From Sutcliffiella sp. FSL R7-0096 (GTDB taxonomy: Bacteria > Bacillota > Bacilli > Bacillales > Bacillaceae_I): 64,000 nucleotides of DNA. This document shows, piece after piece, positions 44,625 through 53,641 of the stretch (the stretch's first letter is position 1; the number at the start of each line of letters is the position of its first letter). Location: NCBI RefSeq assembly GCF_038595065.1, contig NZ_CP152003.1, forward strand, positions 662,001 through 726,000. The letters are read 5' to 3'. The position numbers and the translations under genes are program-made. The notes beneath the pieces were generated by a model. That model was not told the origin of the DNA, searched no databases, and was given only the letters and a program-made list of their open reading frames with translations.

Positions 44625-45353
44625 TCAGTCTTCATTTTTAAAATTTGTCTCTATAAATTCATTTTTTCGAGCTTTTAGCTTTTCCAAACTGTTTGATAAA
44701 TGGTTATACATTGCTGCTTCTGCACTTTTTGCATCTCTAAGGGAAATGGCCTTCAGAATAGATTGGTGTTCTTCATAGACTTGCTTTTTCTTTCCCTTAA
44801 TTTTCGTGTTGATGGTAAGAGAAGCTCTTAATGCACGATAATAGGTATCAGATAGGTTCTCCTGCAACGTTATGAGCACTTGATTTTTAGTAGAATAAAT
44901 AATGGACTGATGGAAGAGGAAGTCTGCTTGGTCATTAATTTTTTCTGGATTATTCAATTCTTTAAAGAGTATTTCCTGAGCTTGATACAGTTTGTTCAGA
45001 TCTTCATCATCGTGTCTTTCGGCAGCAAGTGATGCGGCTTTTGTTTCCAGAATAATTCTGGTTTCCAACAGCTCCATTATCTGTGTGTACGAAATGACCT
45101 CGATTAAAGGTTGATTGAGGAGCCTTTCGAGCGGCAAAGGTCTGACCCAACTTCCCCCCCCATGGATAGATTCTATGATGCCGTGGGAAGATAGGGCACT
45201 TAGAGCTTCACGGATAGGGACCCTGCTCACATTAAACATTTTTGCTAATTCATTCTCTGATGGAAGTTTGGTATTGACCGGAAATTCTCCCGATTTTATT
45301 CTGTTCTTAATTTCGTCCATAATTTGATGGGATACTCGTTTTCTTACAATCAT
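44625..45353 (-). CDS. GntR-family regulator, FadR subgroup (FCD domain)
   Basis: ATG 45353 has AAAGGAG upstream (242 residues); the longer frame overlaps a promoter-like region. The N-terminal winged helix is typical of GntR (IKSGEFPVNTKLPSENELAK, FNVSRVPIREALSALSSHGI). The C-terminal FCD domain binds metal and a carboxylate effector (HQSIIYSTKN and EEHQSILKAISLRD carry conserved Asp/His positions). Recognition sites of this group follow TNGTNNNACNA, and two exact TTGTAATACAA sites stand between the transporter and hydrolase genes upstream. I infer that it represses both divergent units until an organic acid is bound. Confidence 0.9.
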   Translation of the reverse strand: MIVRKRVSHQIMDEIKNRIKSGEFPVNTKLPSENELAKMFNVSRVPIREALSALSSHGIIESIHGGGSWVRPLPLERLLNQPLIEVISYTQIMELLETRIILETKAASLAAERHDDEDLNKLYQAQEILFKELNNPEKINDQADFLFHQSIIYSTKNQVLITLQENLSDTYYRALRASLTINTKIKGKKKQVYEEHQSILKAISLRDAKSAEAAMYNHLSNSLEKLKARKNEFIETNFKNED

Positions 45354-45371
45354 ACGGATTCTCCTTTTATT

Positions 45372-45427
45372 AAAAACCCTTCCATTTCCTAATAGTATAA
45401 CATGATATTCCAATAGTCATGGAAGGG
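45372..45427 (-). terminator. Attenuating hairpin between transporter and regulator genes
   Basis: CCCTTCCAT (45377-45385) and ATGGAAGGG (45419-45427) form a 9-bp stem; on the minus strand a TTTTT run follows. The loop region includes a TATACT box, so the regulator may be made both by readthrough and from its own promoter. Confidence 0.65.
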
Positions 45428-45440
45428 CATTTTTCAATGC

Positions 45441-46805
45441 TTAACTTATTTTTTTGTTATAGGTGGTATTATTTTGGCTGGGCCCCCATAAACCAAAGTG
45501 TTTATGAATGGCGATGATAGCTGCTCCAATAAGAAGAAGGAGAATCGGCATTACCCAAGGATAGCCAATGGAAAATAAGATAGGAGAAAAAGTTATAATA
45601 ACAATTTCTACCGGAACCATCCCTATGTATCCCAGTGCATAGTCGTCTGTCGTTTTGCTTTTAAGTTCCGGGTCTACAATGCGAAGAAGGGCTAACCCCA
45701 TTGCGACCGTTCCTGTACTCCAACCCCAGCCGAATAATGACTTTTCAAACCAGAAATTCTTAAAGATATTTGGACCGATAAAACGAAATATTAGATAAGC
45801 CCAAAACGTTCCGAAGACAAATAACATGATCAAAGGTACAGCATAATCGATTACAACGGTGATATTGATGGATGCAATACCAATTGCAACCAAATAATCT
45901 GTTGCACTTCCCCCTATTCTTTCCATTACACGATGGTCCACATAGGAATCAGCATTCATTTTTCTAATAGACATTTGAAATAATAGAGCAATAACGAAGG
46001 CGATGCTCAGTAAAGGAACAGCAATTCCTAATAGTGATCCTAATTTACTAGTCAGCCAATAGGATATTCCAACGACGAAAGCAACGATTGACAGGTGTAG
46101 GACCAATGGGTCAATGGAGCTTGGGGAAACAGTTTCCTTTCCCATTCCGATACGCTTATCCGGGTGGGTCAGGCCCGATTTTAGTTCATTTGGAAGATCG
46201 TTAAAACTAGAGATGAAATTAGTATTTCCTTGTTCTGTGTTCTTTTTAATTAGAAATAACCCACCCAGGACTGCTACGAGTATTCCGACAGTAGCAGATG
46301 TCATCCCAAGCGTCATTGCCTCTTCCCAGCCATATTTACTGAATCCCTCTCCGATGGCAGCAGCTGTACCGTGTCCTCCTAGGAAACCAGCTCCTAATAT
46401 TAATCCGAATCCACTTGGTAAATCTTTAAAAATTTGATTAATAACGATAAGGCCGAACAGGGCTCCGCCACCCCACATCAATAGTGTAAGGAGCATGGAA
46501 TACGACCACATTTCCCTTACCCTATGAATGATTTCTTTAACGTTCACCTTTGCAGCTCCAAGAGGAATGGAAGCGAAGATGACTGCAATGAGCAGTCCCG
46601 GATAGGTGGAGAATTGGGTGGAAAAAGGTAACAAGTTTATTCCACTGGGACCCAGCCCCAACCCTATAAAACCAGCAATCATACTTGCAGGGAGAAACAA
46701 TCTTTGAATCCACTGAACTTTTGCCCTCAAGATAGTTCCAAGTAGAAGTAATCCAGAGATAATACTAATATCGACCATTAATGACCAAATTGAAAAATCG
46801 TTCAT
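45441..46805 (-). CDS. ESS/GltS-like sodium:organic-anion symporter
   Basis: The 454-residue protein has about 10-12 membrane helices in two inverted halves. GAGFLGGHGTAAAIGEGFSKYG and the matching WGWSTGTVAMGLALLRIVDPE resemble the twin Gly-rich hairpins of the ESS glutamate:sodium symporters (GltS). The central hydrophilic loop (NDLPNELKSGLTHPDKRIG) is longer than usual. A ribosome site AAAGGAGG lies before ATG 46805. Substrate is probably a carboxylate consumed by the divergent catabolic operon; glutamate itself is less likely given the neighbours. Confidence 0.85.
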   Translation of the reverse strand: MNDFSIWSLMVDISIISGLLLLGTILRAKVQWIQRLFLPASMIAGFIGLGLGPSGINLLPFSTQFSTYPGLLIAVIFASIPLGAAKVNVKEIIHRVREMWSYSMLLTLLMWGGGALFGLIVINQIFKDLPSGFGLILGAGFLGGHGTAAAIGEGFSKYGWEEAMTLGMTSATVGILVAVLGGLFLIKKNTEQGNTNFISSFNDLPNELKSGLTHPDKRIGMGKETVSPSSIDPLVLHLSIVAFVVGISYWLTSKLGSLLGIAVPLLSIAFVIALLFQMSIRKMNADSYVDHRVMERIGGSATDYLVAIGIASINITVVIDYAVPLIMLFVFGTFWAYLIFRFIGPNIFKNFWFEKSLFGWGWSTGTVAMGLALLRIVDPELKSKTTDDYALGYIGMVPVEIVIITFSPILFSIGYPWVMPILLLLIGAAIIAIHKHFGLWGPSQNNTTYNKKIS

Positions 46806-46826
46806 TATTCATCCTCCTTTTAAACT

Positions 46827-46840
46827 AAGTAAGCGCTACC
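46827..46840. promoter_or_regulatory. cre-like site on the transporter side
   Basis: AAGTAAGCGCTACC resembles a CcpA site and mirrors the better match at 46927, but departs from the consensus at several positions. Confidence 0.3.
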
Positions 46841-46842
46841 AT

Positions 46843-46859
46843 TTGTAATACAAGTATAC
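46843..46859. promoter_or_regulatory. FadR-type operator, transporter side
   Basis: TTGTAATACAAGTATAC contains TTGTAATACAA, an exact fit to the TNGTNNNACNA rule for FadR-subgroup GntR regulators. It is the inverted twin of 46909-46925. Confidence 0.8.
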
Positions 46860-46908
46860 AGCGAATTTAGAAAATTACAATTATATATTGAAAAAAATAA
46901 AATAACTA

Positions 46909-46925
46909 GTATACTTGTATTACAA
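46909..46925. promoter_or_regulatory. FadR-type operator, catabolic operon side
   Basis: GTATACTTGTATTACAA is the exact reverse complement of 46843-46859, 49 bases away. Both operators flank the AT-rich region where the divergent promoters must lie, which suits co-repression or looping. Confidence 0.8.
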
Positions 46926-46926
46926 G

Positions 46927-46940
46927 TTAAGCGTTTACAT
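46927..46940. promoter_or_regulatory. Probable CcpA (cre) site before the catabolic operon
   Basis: TTAAGCGTTTACAT matches the core AANCGNWNNCW of cre sites and abuts the FadR-type operator, suggesting added carbon catabolite repression. Confidence 0.5.
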
Positions 46941-46970
46941 TTGTTAAAATAATTTTCAGAGGTGATGAAA

Positions 46971-47894
46971 GTGTTAGAGAAAAAAGTGGAGTTTTACAGT
47001 GATGGTTTAAAGTTAAAAGGTAGCTTCTATTTTCCGGATCAGTTTAATGAGTTGGAAGAACATCCTGCTATTATCATTAATTCTGGTTATCAGGGATTCA
47101 ATGAGTTTTATCCAAAGCTATTCGCTGAAAAACTTACAAAAAAAGGATATATTTGCTTTGGTTTTGATTATCGCGGCTTTGCGGACAGTGAAGGAGAAAA
47201 AGGAAGAGTACTCTTAGAAGAACAGGTCCGCGATATCCAGCATGCAATCAGTTACATCTCCACTAATGAAAATGTAAATGAAAATCAAATCGGACTTATA
47301 GGGTGGGGAATGGGAGCTTGCAACGTAGTTCATGTTGCGGCAAAAGACAAGCGAGTAAAGGCTGTTGCAGGGTTAAACGGATTCTATAATGGAGAAAGAT
47401 GGTTGAAGTCTATACACTCCTATATAGAGTTTGCAGAAATGGAAGAAACCCTTAAAGAAGATCGTAAATTAAGGGCAACTACCGGCAAGTCAAAATCTGC
47501 CCCTACTTTCATTCATTATCCACTTGATCCTGCAACAAGGGATTACGTTGAAAACGAGTTGGCTTCTGTATATGGATTTGGCCACGAAACGCAGTTGTTA
47601 TTCACGGATTCCATTTTAGAAACCAATGCAGAAGATGTGGTTGGGAATATTTCTCCAGTCCCTTTATTTATAGGCCATGGAAAGGATAATCTTCTTCATC
47701 CATATGCTGAATCGGTCTCTCTTTTTAAGAAATCGGATGCTCCTAAGGTATTCTTCAGAATTGAAGGGAAGCACAACGACTTTATGTTTGGGGATCATCC
47801 TGAGTTTATTCGCCTAAATAATCAACTCGACAAATTTTTTCAAGAAGCTTTAAAAGGTGATTTATATGAAAAATCCATTTCACCCATTGCTTGA
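46971..47894 (+). CDS. Alpha/beta-hydrolase fold protein lacking the nucleophilic serine
   Basis: A GTG at 46971, six bases after GAGGTG, is the best start (307 residues); GTG 46962 and ATG 46965 overlap that site. The fold is clear: FDYRGFADSEGEKGR after strand 4, then LIGWGMGACN at the nucleophile elbow, PLFIGHGKDNLLHP with the acid, and GKHNDFMFG with the His. The elbow reads G-W-G-M-G, so Gly (about residue 113) replaces the Ser, Cys or Asp of active enzymes. It may be a decarboxylase-like, binding or otherwise non-hydrolytic member, or an enzyme using another mechanism. First gene of a four-gene operon; its end overlaps the next gene by 29 bases. Confidence 0.82.
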   Translation: MLEKKVEFYSDGLKLKGSFYFPDQFNELEEHPAIIINSGYQGFNEFYPKLFAEKLTKKGYICFGFDYRGFADSEGEKGRVLLEEQVRDIQHAISYISTNENVNENQIGLIGWGMGACNVVHVAAKDKRVKAVAGLNGFYNGERWLKSIHSYIEFAEMEETLKEDRKLRATTGKSKSAPTFIHYPLDPATRDYVENELASVYGFGHETQLLFTDSILETNAEDVVGNISPVPLFIGHGKDNLLHPYAESVSLFKKSDAPKVFFRIEGKHNDFMFGDHPEFIRLNNQLDKFFQEALKGDLYEKSISPIA

Positions 47895-48750
47895 AGGAGC
47901 ATACGAGTTTCATGTTCATAGTTCTCCAAGTATTTTTGAGCGTAAACAAACGGATTGGGAACTTATAGAAGACGCCAAGCGGGCAAAGATGGGCGGTTTG
48001 GTCCTAAAAAGTCATGAATCTTCCACTGCAGAACGGGCCTTTCTATTAAATGAAAAAGATCCTGCTGTCCGAGTGTATGGAGGAATCGTGTTAAATCAGC
48101 ATGTTGGGGGGCTTAATCCATATGCTGTAAATACTGCATTAAAGATGGGCGGTAAAGTCGTTTGGTTTCCGACACTTTCTGCAGGGCAGCATCAACAGTA
48201 CTTTAAGCAGAAAAAAACGAAGCTGTTTAATGGGAATCCGCTACTATCCGAAACAACTGTTGAGGTTGAGAAAGACGGGCAATTAATCGATGAAATAGAG
48301 GATATATTCCGCCTTATTAAAGAATATGAAGCTGTTTTAGCTACCGGTCATTTGTCTTTAAGGGAGCAGCATATTATTGTCGGAGCAGCGCTAGAAGCCG
48401 GTGTGAAAAAAATAGTCATTCAGCACGCAGACATGGGAATATCGAGGATTCCGCTTGAAGACCAAAAGTATTTTGCCTCGCAAGGATGTATGATTGAAAA
48501 GTGTCTATTAGCCTGCAGTTCTGATTTTAATGATCTAACTATTGAAGAAATGGCAAAAACAATAGATATTATTGGACATGAATCTTGTATCCTTGTAACG
48601 GATTATGGCCAGGTTCATCATGAAGCTCCAATTTATGGATTAAGTCGATTTGTGGAAGAACTTTTACGGTATGGGATAAGCGAAGAGCAAATAATAAAGA
48701 TGGTGCAAGACAATCCTCGTTCCTTATTAGGTGTTGAAGATAATGAGTAA
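47866..48750 (+). CDS. DUF6282-like metal-dependent hydrolase-fold protein
   Basis: ATG 47866 follows AAAAGGTGA and gives 294 residues. The motif FHVHSSPS near the start, then LKSHESSTAERA, a middle VLATGHLSLREQ and VIQHADMG, and late DYGQVHH look like the metal ligands of an amidohydrolase/PHP-type barrel. I associate the set with the DUF6282 group, whose function is not established. Embedded between a fold-only hydrolase and a GlcDF-type oxidase it is probably an amidase, lactonase or similar ring-opening or cleaving step (inference). It overlaps glcD by eight bases. Confidence 0.72.
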   Translation: MKNPFHPLLEGAYEFHVHSSPSIFERKQTDWELIEDAKRAKMGGLVLKSHESSTAERAFLLNEKDPAVRVYGGIVLNQHVGGLNPYAVNTALKMGGKVVWFPTLSAGQHQQYFKQKKTKLFNGNPLLSETTVEVEKDGQLIDEIEDIFRLIKEYEAVLATGHLSLREQHIIVGAALEAGVKKIVIQHADMGISRIPLEDQKYFASQGCMIEKCLLACSSDFNDLTIEEMAKTIDIIGHESCILVTDYGQVHHEAPIYGLSRFVEELLRYGISEEQIIKMVQDNPRSLLGVEDNE

Positions 48751-50152
48751 AATATCAAATGAAGTACTGGATAAGTTAAAAGATATCGTTCACGAAACGA
48801 GAATTCTTACGAAGAAGAAAGATCTTTACTCCTACAGCTTTGATGCCTCGTTTGGAGAATATCTGGCTGACATCGTCCTTCAGCCACAATCAAAAGAAGA
48901 AATAAGCAAAATTCTGTTACTTGCGAACACCTATCACATACCTGTCTATCCAAGGGGAGCCGCTACTTCTTTAAGTGGCGGACCGCTCCCCACGATGGGC
49001 GGTATTGTTCTTGATATGGCCCAATACCCTAAATCCTTGAAGATTGATAAAGAAAATATGCTTGCCATTGTAACACCAAGCGTGATTACCTCGGAGATAC
49101 ATGAAAAAGCCGAGTTGGAAGGGCTGTTCTATCCGCCTGATCCAAGCAGTTCTCATGTTTCAACAATCGGGGGAAACATTCTTGAAAATTCGAGTGGTCC
49201 CAAAGGATTGAAATATGGTACAACGAAAGAATATGTAATCGGGTTGGAAATGGTCACCCCGACCGGGGATATTGTTCGTACTGGTGGGAAAACAGTAAAA
49301 AATGTTACTGGGTTTGACCTGACAAGGCTCATTGTCGGCTCAGAAGGGTTGCTTGGGGTAGTGACGGAAATCACCTTACGCCTTATTCCGAAGCCTGCCT
49401 ACAAAATGACATTGATCGCATCCTTTCAAAGTGTCGTTGATTCAGGAGTAGCCATAACTAACATATTGTCAGCGGGAATCCTGCCGGCTGCCATGGAGCT
49501 TATGGATAAATATTGTATACAGGCAGTCGAGCATTACCAGCCTTCAGGTCTACCGTTAGATTCGGAGGCTATCGTCATTATTGAGGTAGACGGGCATAGG
49601 GCGTCAGTTGAAGAGGAAATAGAAAAGTGCTCTGACATATGCAGGTCTTTTCCAAACTCAAGGGTAAGGGTAGCAAAAACGGAAGAGGATCGCCTTAATA
49701 TATGGAAAGCTCGGAAAATGGTATCTCCTGCCATCACCCAGCTAGGACCAACAAAAATATCGGAAGATGCCACGGTTCCTAGAAGTAAAATTCCGGAGAT
49801 GATTGAAAAGCTTCATTTCATACGGGAGAAATATGAACTGAACTTAGTCGTTTTCGGTCACGCAGGCGACGGTAACCTGCACCCGAACATCATCACTGAT
49901 AAAAGAAATATTACTGAAATGAAAAAAGTCGAGTTGGCGGTAGGGGAGATCTTCCAGGCGGCAATCGACCTTGGGGGAACCCTATCAGGTGAGCATGGCA
50001 TCGGAATTTTAAAGGCTCCTTATATGAGAAATGAGTTGGGGTTAACACTTGATTTAATGAAAAAGATTAAAGAGGCATGGGATCCGAACAATATTCTCAA
50101 TCCTGGAAAAATGTTTCCTCAGAAGGGGCAAACTAAGGTGGTGTTAACGTAG
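48743..50152 (+). CDS. GlcD-like FAD-linked 2-hydroxyacid oxidase subunit
   Basis: ATG 48743 (469 residues) overlaps the previous stop and has AGGTG upstream. PRGAATSLSGGPLPTMGGIV and PPDPSSSHVSTIGGNI are FAD-binding type-4 motifs. The C-terminal FAD-oxidase domain has VFGHAGDGNLHPNI and GTLSGEHGIG. It belongs to the glycolate/D-lactate dehydrogenase group and would oxidise a 2-hydroxy acid to a 2-keto acid, passing electrons to the iron-sulphur partner encoded next. The exact substrate is unknown. Confidence 0.92.
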   Translation: MSKISNEVLDKLKDIVHETRILTKKKDLYSYSFDASFGEYLADIVLQPQSKEEISKILLLANTYHIPVYPRGAATSLSGGPLPTMGGIVLDMAQYPKSLKIDKENMLAIVTPSVITSEIHEKAELEGLFYPPDPSSSHVSTIGGNILENSSGPKGLKYGTTKEYVIGLEMVTPTGDIVRTGGKTVKNVTGFDLTRLIVGSEGLLGVVTEITLRLIPKPAYKMTLIASFQSVVDSGVAITNILSAGILPAAMELMDKYCIQAVEHYQPSGLPLDSEAIVIIEVDGHRASVEEEIEKCSDICRSFPNSRVRVAKTEEDRLNIWKARKMVSPAITQLGPTKISEDATVPRSKIPEMIEKLHFIREKYELNLVVFGHAGDGNLHPNIITDKRNITEMKKVELAVGEIFQAAIDLGGTLSGEHGIGILKAPYMRNELGLTLDLMKKIKEAWDPNNILNPGKMFPQKGQTKVVLT

Positions 50153-50153
50153 T

Positions 50154-51494
50154 ATGAATAGTACGGAAGCATCAAAAGTGCTTCATTCGAAAGCCTATGA
50201 TGAGCTAAATCAGTGTATACAATGTGGGTATTGTCTTCCGGCATGTCCCACATATGCGTCCATGCAAACGGAAAGTGCATCTCCTAGAGGGCGTATTAAT
50301 TTAGTGAAAATGGCAGCAGAAGGAAAAATTGATATACTGGAAGATTTAAAGGAACCCATCGATCTTTGCCTAGGATGTCGTGCTTGTGAAGTGGCTTGCC
50401 CTGTAGACGTCCCTTATGGATCCATATTGGAGCATGCCAAAGAAAGCATTTATAACATGGAAGTTCAATCCAAAACCAATAACCGATACAAGGATTTTGC
50501 GTTAAACCAGCTCTTTATGAGACCGGCAGCAATGAAAATTTCTAGTAATCTATATCACTTTTATCAGCAAAGTGGAATTCAAAAGGTGGTCAGGTCCACC
50601 AATCTTACCGAAAAGCTTGTCCCTAATGTTGGAGGCTATGAAAAGGCCCTTCCAAAAGTCCCCTCTAAGAAATATCAGATTAAAAGAGGAAAACTCTATA
50701 AGTCGAAAACAGGGAAAGCAAGTAAAACAGTTGCCTTGTTCCTCGGTTGTATCAGTGACGCACTTTTCTATCACGTCAATTATCTTACATTGGAGCTTCT
50801 AAGGATATCAGGCTGTGATGTGTATGTACCCGACGAACAAACCTGTTGTGGCGCTCTTCACGCTCATCAAGGGCAAATGAAACAATCTCGTCAATTAGCA
50901 AAGGAGAATTTACTGGCATTTGAACAATACAAAGTAGATGCAATTATAACAAACGCCGGTGGCTGTGGTGCAATTCTCCAGGAATATGAGCATTTACTAA
51001 ACGAAGAAACTGATATTGCTTGGAAGGAAAAAGCTCGAATTTTCTCTGCTAAAATTAAAGATATAGCTGAAATTCTACACTCCCTAGATAAGCTGCCTTT
51101 CACTGAAAATATAAATAAAACAGTAACATATCAGCCATCTTGTCATCTAAATAATGTTCAAAAAGCAGGTGCATATCCAGAGAAGTTGATTAAACAAATA
51201 TCTGGCCTGCATTATGTGGAATTACCGAGTAAGAACTCATGCTGTGCCTCGGGAGGAGTTTATAACATTGAACAACCTACCGAATCAATGAAAATCCTTG
51301 GAGGCAAAATGGAAGAGGTTAATCAAATAAAACCTGATATTATCGTCACCTCTAATCCTGGCTGTCTTATTCAAATGACGCATGGAATTAAAACTTTTTC
51401 TGAAAATAAGCAACCGGAATCAATACATTTAGTAGAACTTTTGGCAAGAGCGTGCGGTGTTTATACGGAAGATACTAAGAAGCTAAATAACTAA
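50154..51494 (+). CDS. GlcF-like iron-sulphur subunit
   Basis: The 446-residue protein has two 4Fe-4S motifs (CIQCGYCLPACPTY and CLGCRACEVACPVDV) and two Cys-rich CCG-type domains (EQTCCGALHAHQG and SKNSCCASGGVYN). This is the GlcF/LutA-type electron-transfer subunit that works with GlcD and delivers electrons to the membrane quinone pool. It starts two bases after glcD, and a terminator follows its stop. Confidence 0.92.
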   Translation: MNSTEASKVLHSKAYDELNQCIQCGYCLPACPTYASMQTESASPRGRINLVKMAAEGKIDILEDLKEPIDLCLGCRACEVACPVDVPYGSILEHAKESIYNMEVQSKTNNRYKDFALNQLFMRPAAMKISSNLYHFYQQSGIQKVVRSTNLTEKLVPNVGGYEKALPKVPSKKYQIKRGKLYKSKTGKASKTVALFLGCISDALFYHVNYLTLELLRISGCDVYVPDEQTCCGALHAHQGQMKQSRQLAKENLLAFEQYKVDAIITNAGGCGAILQEYEHLLNEETDIAWKEKARIFSAKIKDIAEILHSLDKLPFTENINKTVTYQPSCHLNNVQKAGAYPEKLIKQISGLHYVELPSKNSCCASGGVYNIEQPTESMKILGGKMEEVNQIKPDIIVTSNPGCLIQMTHGIKTFSENKQPESIHLVELLARACGVYTEDTKKLNN

Positions 51495-51522
51495 AGGAGC
51501 CAAGATTACAATGGCTCCTTTT
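51493..51522 (+). terminator. Terminator of the catabolic operon
   Basis: AAAGGAGCCA pairs with TGGCTCCTTTT around a 9-base loop, directly after the glcF stop. Confidence 0.85.
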
Positions 51523-51639
51523 CATTTTTCTATTACATGTCACCGTTTTTTTCAAACTGTAATATTCTACTTCTCTGTCCCATCACCGATGAATTCAGCT
51601 GCAACCTTGGCTCCGTCCTGAGACTCTTGATATTTAATT

Positions 51640-52464
51640 TCACTCAGACAAGCTATTATCAAGGTATCGCACTTCTGCATACCCCTTTTTTCGGCGGAAC
51701 CAACAAATCATAATGGCAGTAAGGATCAATACTAAAGACATGACTTGGGCAATGCGCAGATTTTCTGTGAGCATCAAGCTGTCCGTTCTCATACCTTCTA
51801 TAAAAAAGCGGCCTATAGAATAGTAGGTGAGATAAGTTAAAAATAGCTCCCCCCTCCTTAAGTTAGCTCGCCGTAGGGAAATCAGGATGATAAACCCTAA
51901 AAAATTCCAAATGGATTCGTATAAAAACGTCGGATGATAATATGTACCATCAATGTACATCTGATTTATTATAAAATCAGGTAAGTATAGATTCTCAAGA
52001 AATGCTCTAGTGACGGGACCACCATGAGCTTCCTGATTAATAAAGTTCCCCCATCTACCTATTGCTTGTCCCAGAATAAGGCTTGGTGCAAGAATGTCGG
52101 CAAGCTTCCAAAAGGAAATGCCTCTATACCTTGCAAATAAGAAAATGGATAGGACTGCACCTGTCAATACCCCGTGCATAGCCAAGCCGCCCTCCCAGAT
52201 TGCGATTATTTCATTGGGATGCTGTGAATAATACTCCCATCGGAAAATGACATAATATATGCGTGCAAAGATGATGGAAACTGGAAGTGCAAAGAAAACG
52301 AGGTCAAGGAAAGTATCTTTAGGAAGATTGCGGCGTTCACTCTCCCTTATGATTAACCATAGACCAAGGAAAATACCTCCAGTGATGATGACTCCATACC
52401 AATACACATTTATCGGACCAAAACTAAATAAAACCCTGTCGATCGGTTCACCAATATTATTCAT
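51640..52464 (-). CDS. lgt: Prolipoprotein diacylglyceryl transferase
   Basis: The 274-residue protein has seven membrane helices and the Lgt hallmarks: [11 protein letters not shown], the His in [11 protein letters not shown], the signature [14 protein letters not shown] (residues about 143-156) and YHPTFLYES. It attaches diacylglycerol from phosphatidylglycerol to the lipobox Cys of exported lipoproteins. In Bacillus lgt normally sits with hprK; here it follows a sugar-type dehydrogenase and aldolase gene on the same strand with a 50-base gap. It is therefore probably a second copy, or a relocated one. Confidence 0.94.
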   Translation of the reverse strand: MNNIGEPIDRVLFSFGPINVYWYGVIITGGIFLGLWLIIRESERRNLPKDTFLDLVFFALPVSIIFARIYYVIFRWEYYSQHPNEIIAIWEGGLAMHGVLTGAVLSIFLFARYRGISFWKLADILAPSLILGQAIGRWGNFINQEAHGGPVTRAFLENLYLPDFIINQMYIDGTYYHPTFLYESIWNFLGFIILISLRRANLRRGELFLTYLTYYSIGRFFIEGMRTDSLMLTENLRIAQVMSLVLILTAIMICWFRRKKGYAEVRYLDNSLSE

Positions 52465-52514
52465 TTTCTCATGCCTTTCTTTGGATATTAAAAAAGTTGA
52501 TAAACTTAATATGT

Positions 52515-53609
52515 TTATCCCATAGGAATCTGGGAAACGACCTGCCCATCAATACGCTCGAATATCTCTTCCAAATTTCGTCCAGTAATGGTCAGCCCAT
52601 GATTTTTCAGCCCAATAACTGCCCGCGAAGGGTCTTCCGCTTTCCTTACCAGGTCAGCTACGGTTTCGGCCAATTGAATCGTGCCACAAGGGTAGTTAAT
52701 CTCAGTTGCTTCAATCCCATCCATCCATGCATGAATATGGACAATCGCCCCTACATTTGGGTGTTCTTTATAAATCATCCAATGTTCAATGGCATCAACC
52801 GACGCCCTTTTTGGCGTTATTTTTGGAGGAACACTCACTTCCATTGCATTTTTATTCGGATTAAACCCTTTTATAAATAAGATATCTTGTCCGATTATTC
52901 GCATGTCAGCCTTGTTGACTCCGCTCGCACTCATCCAAAATGTTTTATCATCGTGTCTGCTGCTGAGGTTCCCATAGCTTAGTCCGCCTATACCATATAA
53001 TTTTTTTAGCTGTCGCATGTCTCGTTTGGATAAATAGTTTTCAAGTGGAAACGGGGCCGGGAGCAAATTCATTTGATCTAGTTTCTGTCCCGAGGCATAC
53101 ATTCTTTGTGTTATCTCGTTCCCTTTCCATAATTGATAGTCCAAATCCTCTGCAAAAAGGTTGTCAATGATCAATTGTGCAGAGGCAACAGGTTCAAGCC
53201 TCCTATAATTCAGATGGAAAAAGTCTTCATCATCTCCACTCTTATAACTTATTTTGTAGAAGCCTTGTTCAGGAGTGATAAAATATACATCTGTGTTTTC
53301 CTTGGTGTGGACAATATATATTAAGTGGTTGGCTAAAGAGCGTATAAGATATGGATACGCTGCTTCAAATATATCCTCGATCTCTTTATCCATCTCCATA
53401 ATGGATACAACAAAGGTCGCCTGAGATTTCCTACGATAAGGACGCGGTTTTTCCTGGTTGATCACATTAAACACTATCCCGATACCATCATCTGAGTCTT
53501 CACAAAACTGATATCCTTTTGAAGAGAATTTCTTCTTTAACCCTTCTGTATACCATGTTAGAAATGGAGTTTTTTCGCTTCCGGATATGGTGAATTTCTT
53601 CATTTTCAT
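52515..53609 (-). CDS. Class II aldolase/adducin-type protein with extra N-terminal domain
   Basis: I choose ATG 53609, 10 bases from AGGAGG (364 residues); ATG 53618 almost touches that site. The C-terminal 190 residues are a class II (L-fuculose-phosphate type) aldolase: [24 protein letters not shown], the metal His pair in [11 protein letters not shown] and [10 protein letters not shown]. The first 170 residues ([40 protein letters not shown]) form a domain I do not recognise that is absent from ordinary class II aldolases. Downstream of a zinc dehydrogenase in the same operon. It may cleave or decarboxylate a sugar acid. Confidence 0.8.
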   Translation of the reverse strand: MKMKKFTISGSEKTPFLTWYTEGLKKKFSSKGYQFCEDSDDGIGIVFNVINQEKPRPYRRKSQATFVVSIMEMDKEIEDIFEAAYPYLIRSLANHLIYIVHTKENTDVYFITPEQGFYKISYKSGDDEDFFHLNYRRLEPVASAQLIIDNLFAEDLDYQLWKGNEITQRMYASGQKLDQMNLLPAPFPLENYLSKRDMRQLKKLYGIGGLSYGNLSSRHDDKTFWMSASGVNKADMRIIGQDILFIKGFNPNKNAMEVSVPPKITPKRASVDAIEHWMIYKEHPNVGAIVHIHAWMDGIEATEINYPCGTIQLAETVADLVRKAEDPSRAVIGLKNHGLTITGRNLEEIFERIDGQVVSQIPMG

Positions 53610-53641
53610 TTCAATCATTCCTCCTATGTAGAATTGAGCTA

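Noticed and set aside
51640-52464. Idea that lgt marks the usual hprK-lgt housekeeping locus
   Set aside because: No hprK, ppaX or acetyltransferase gene is adjacent; the neighbours are catabolic genes.
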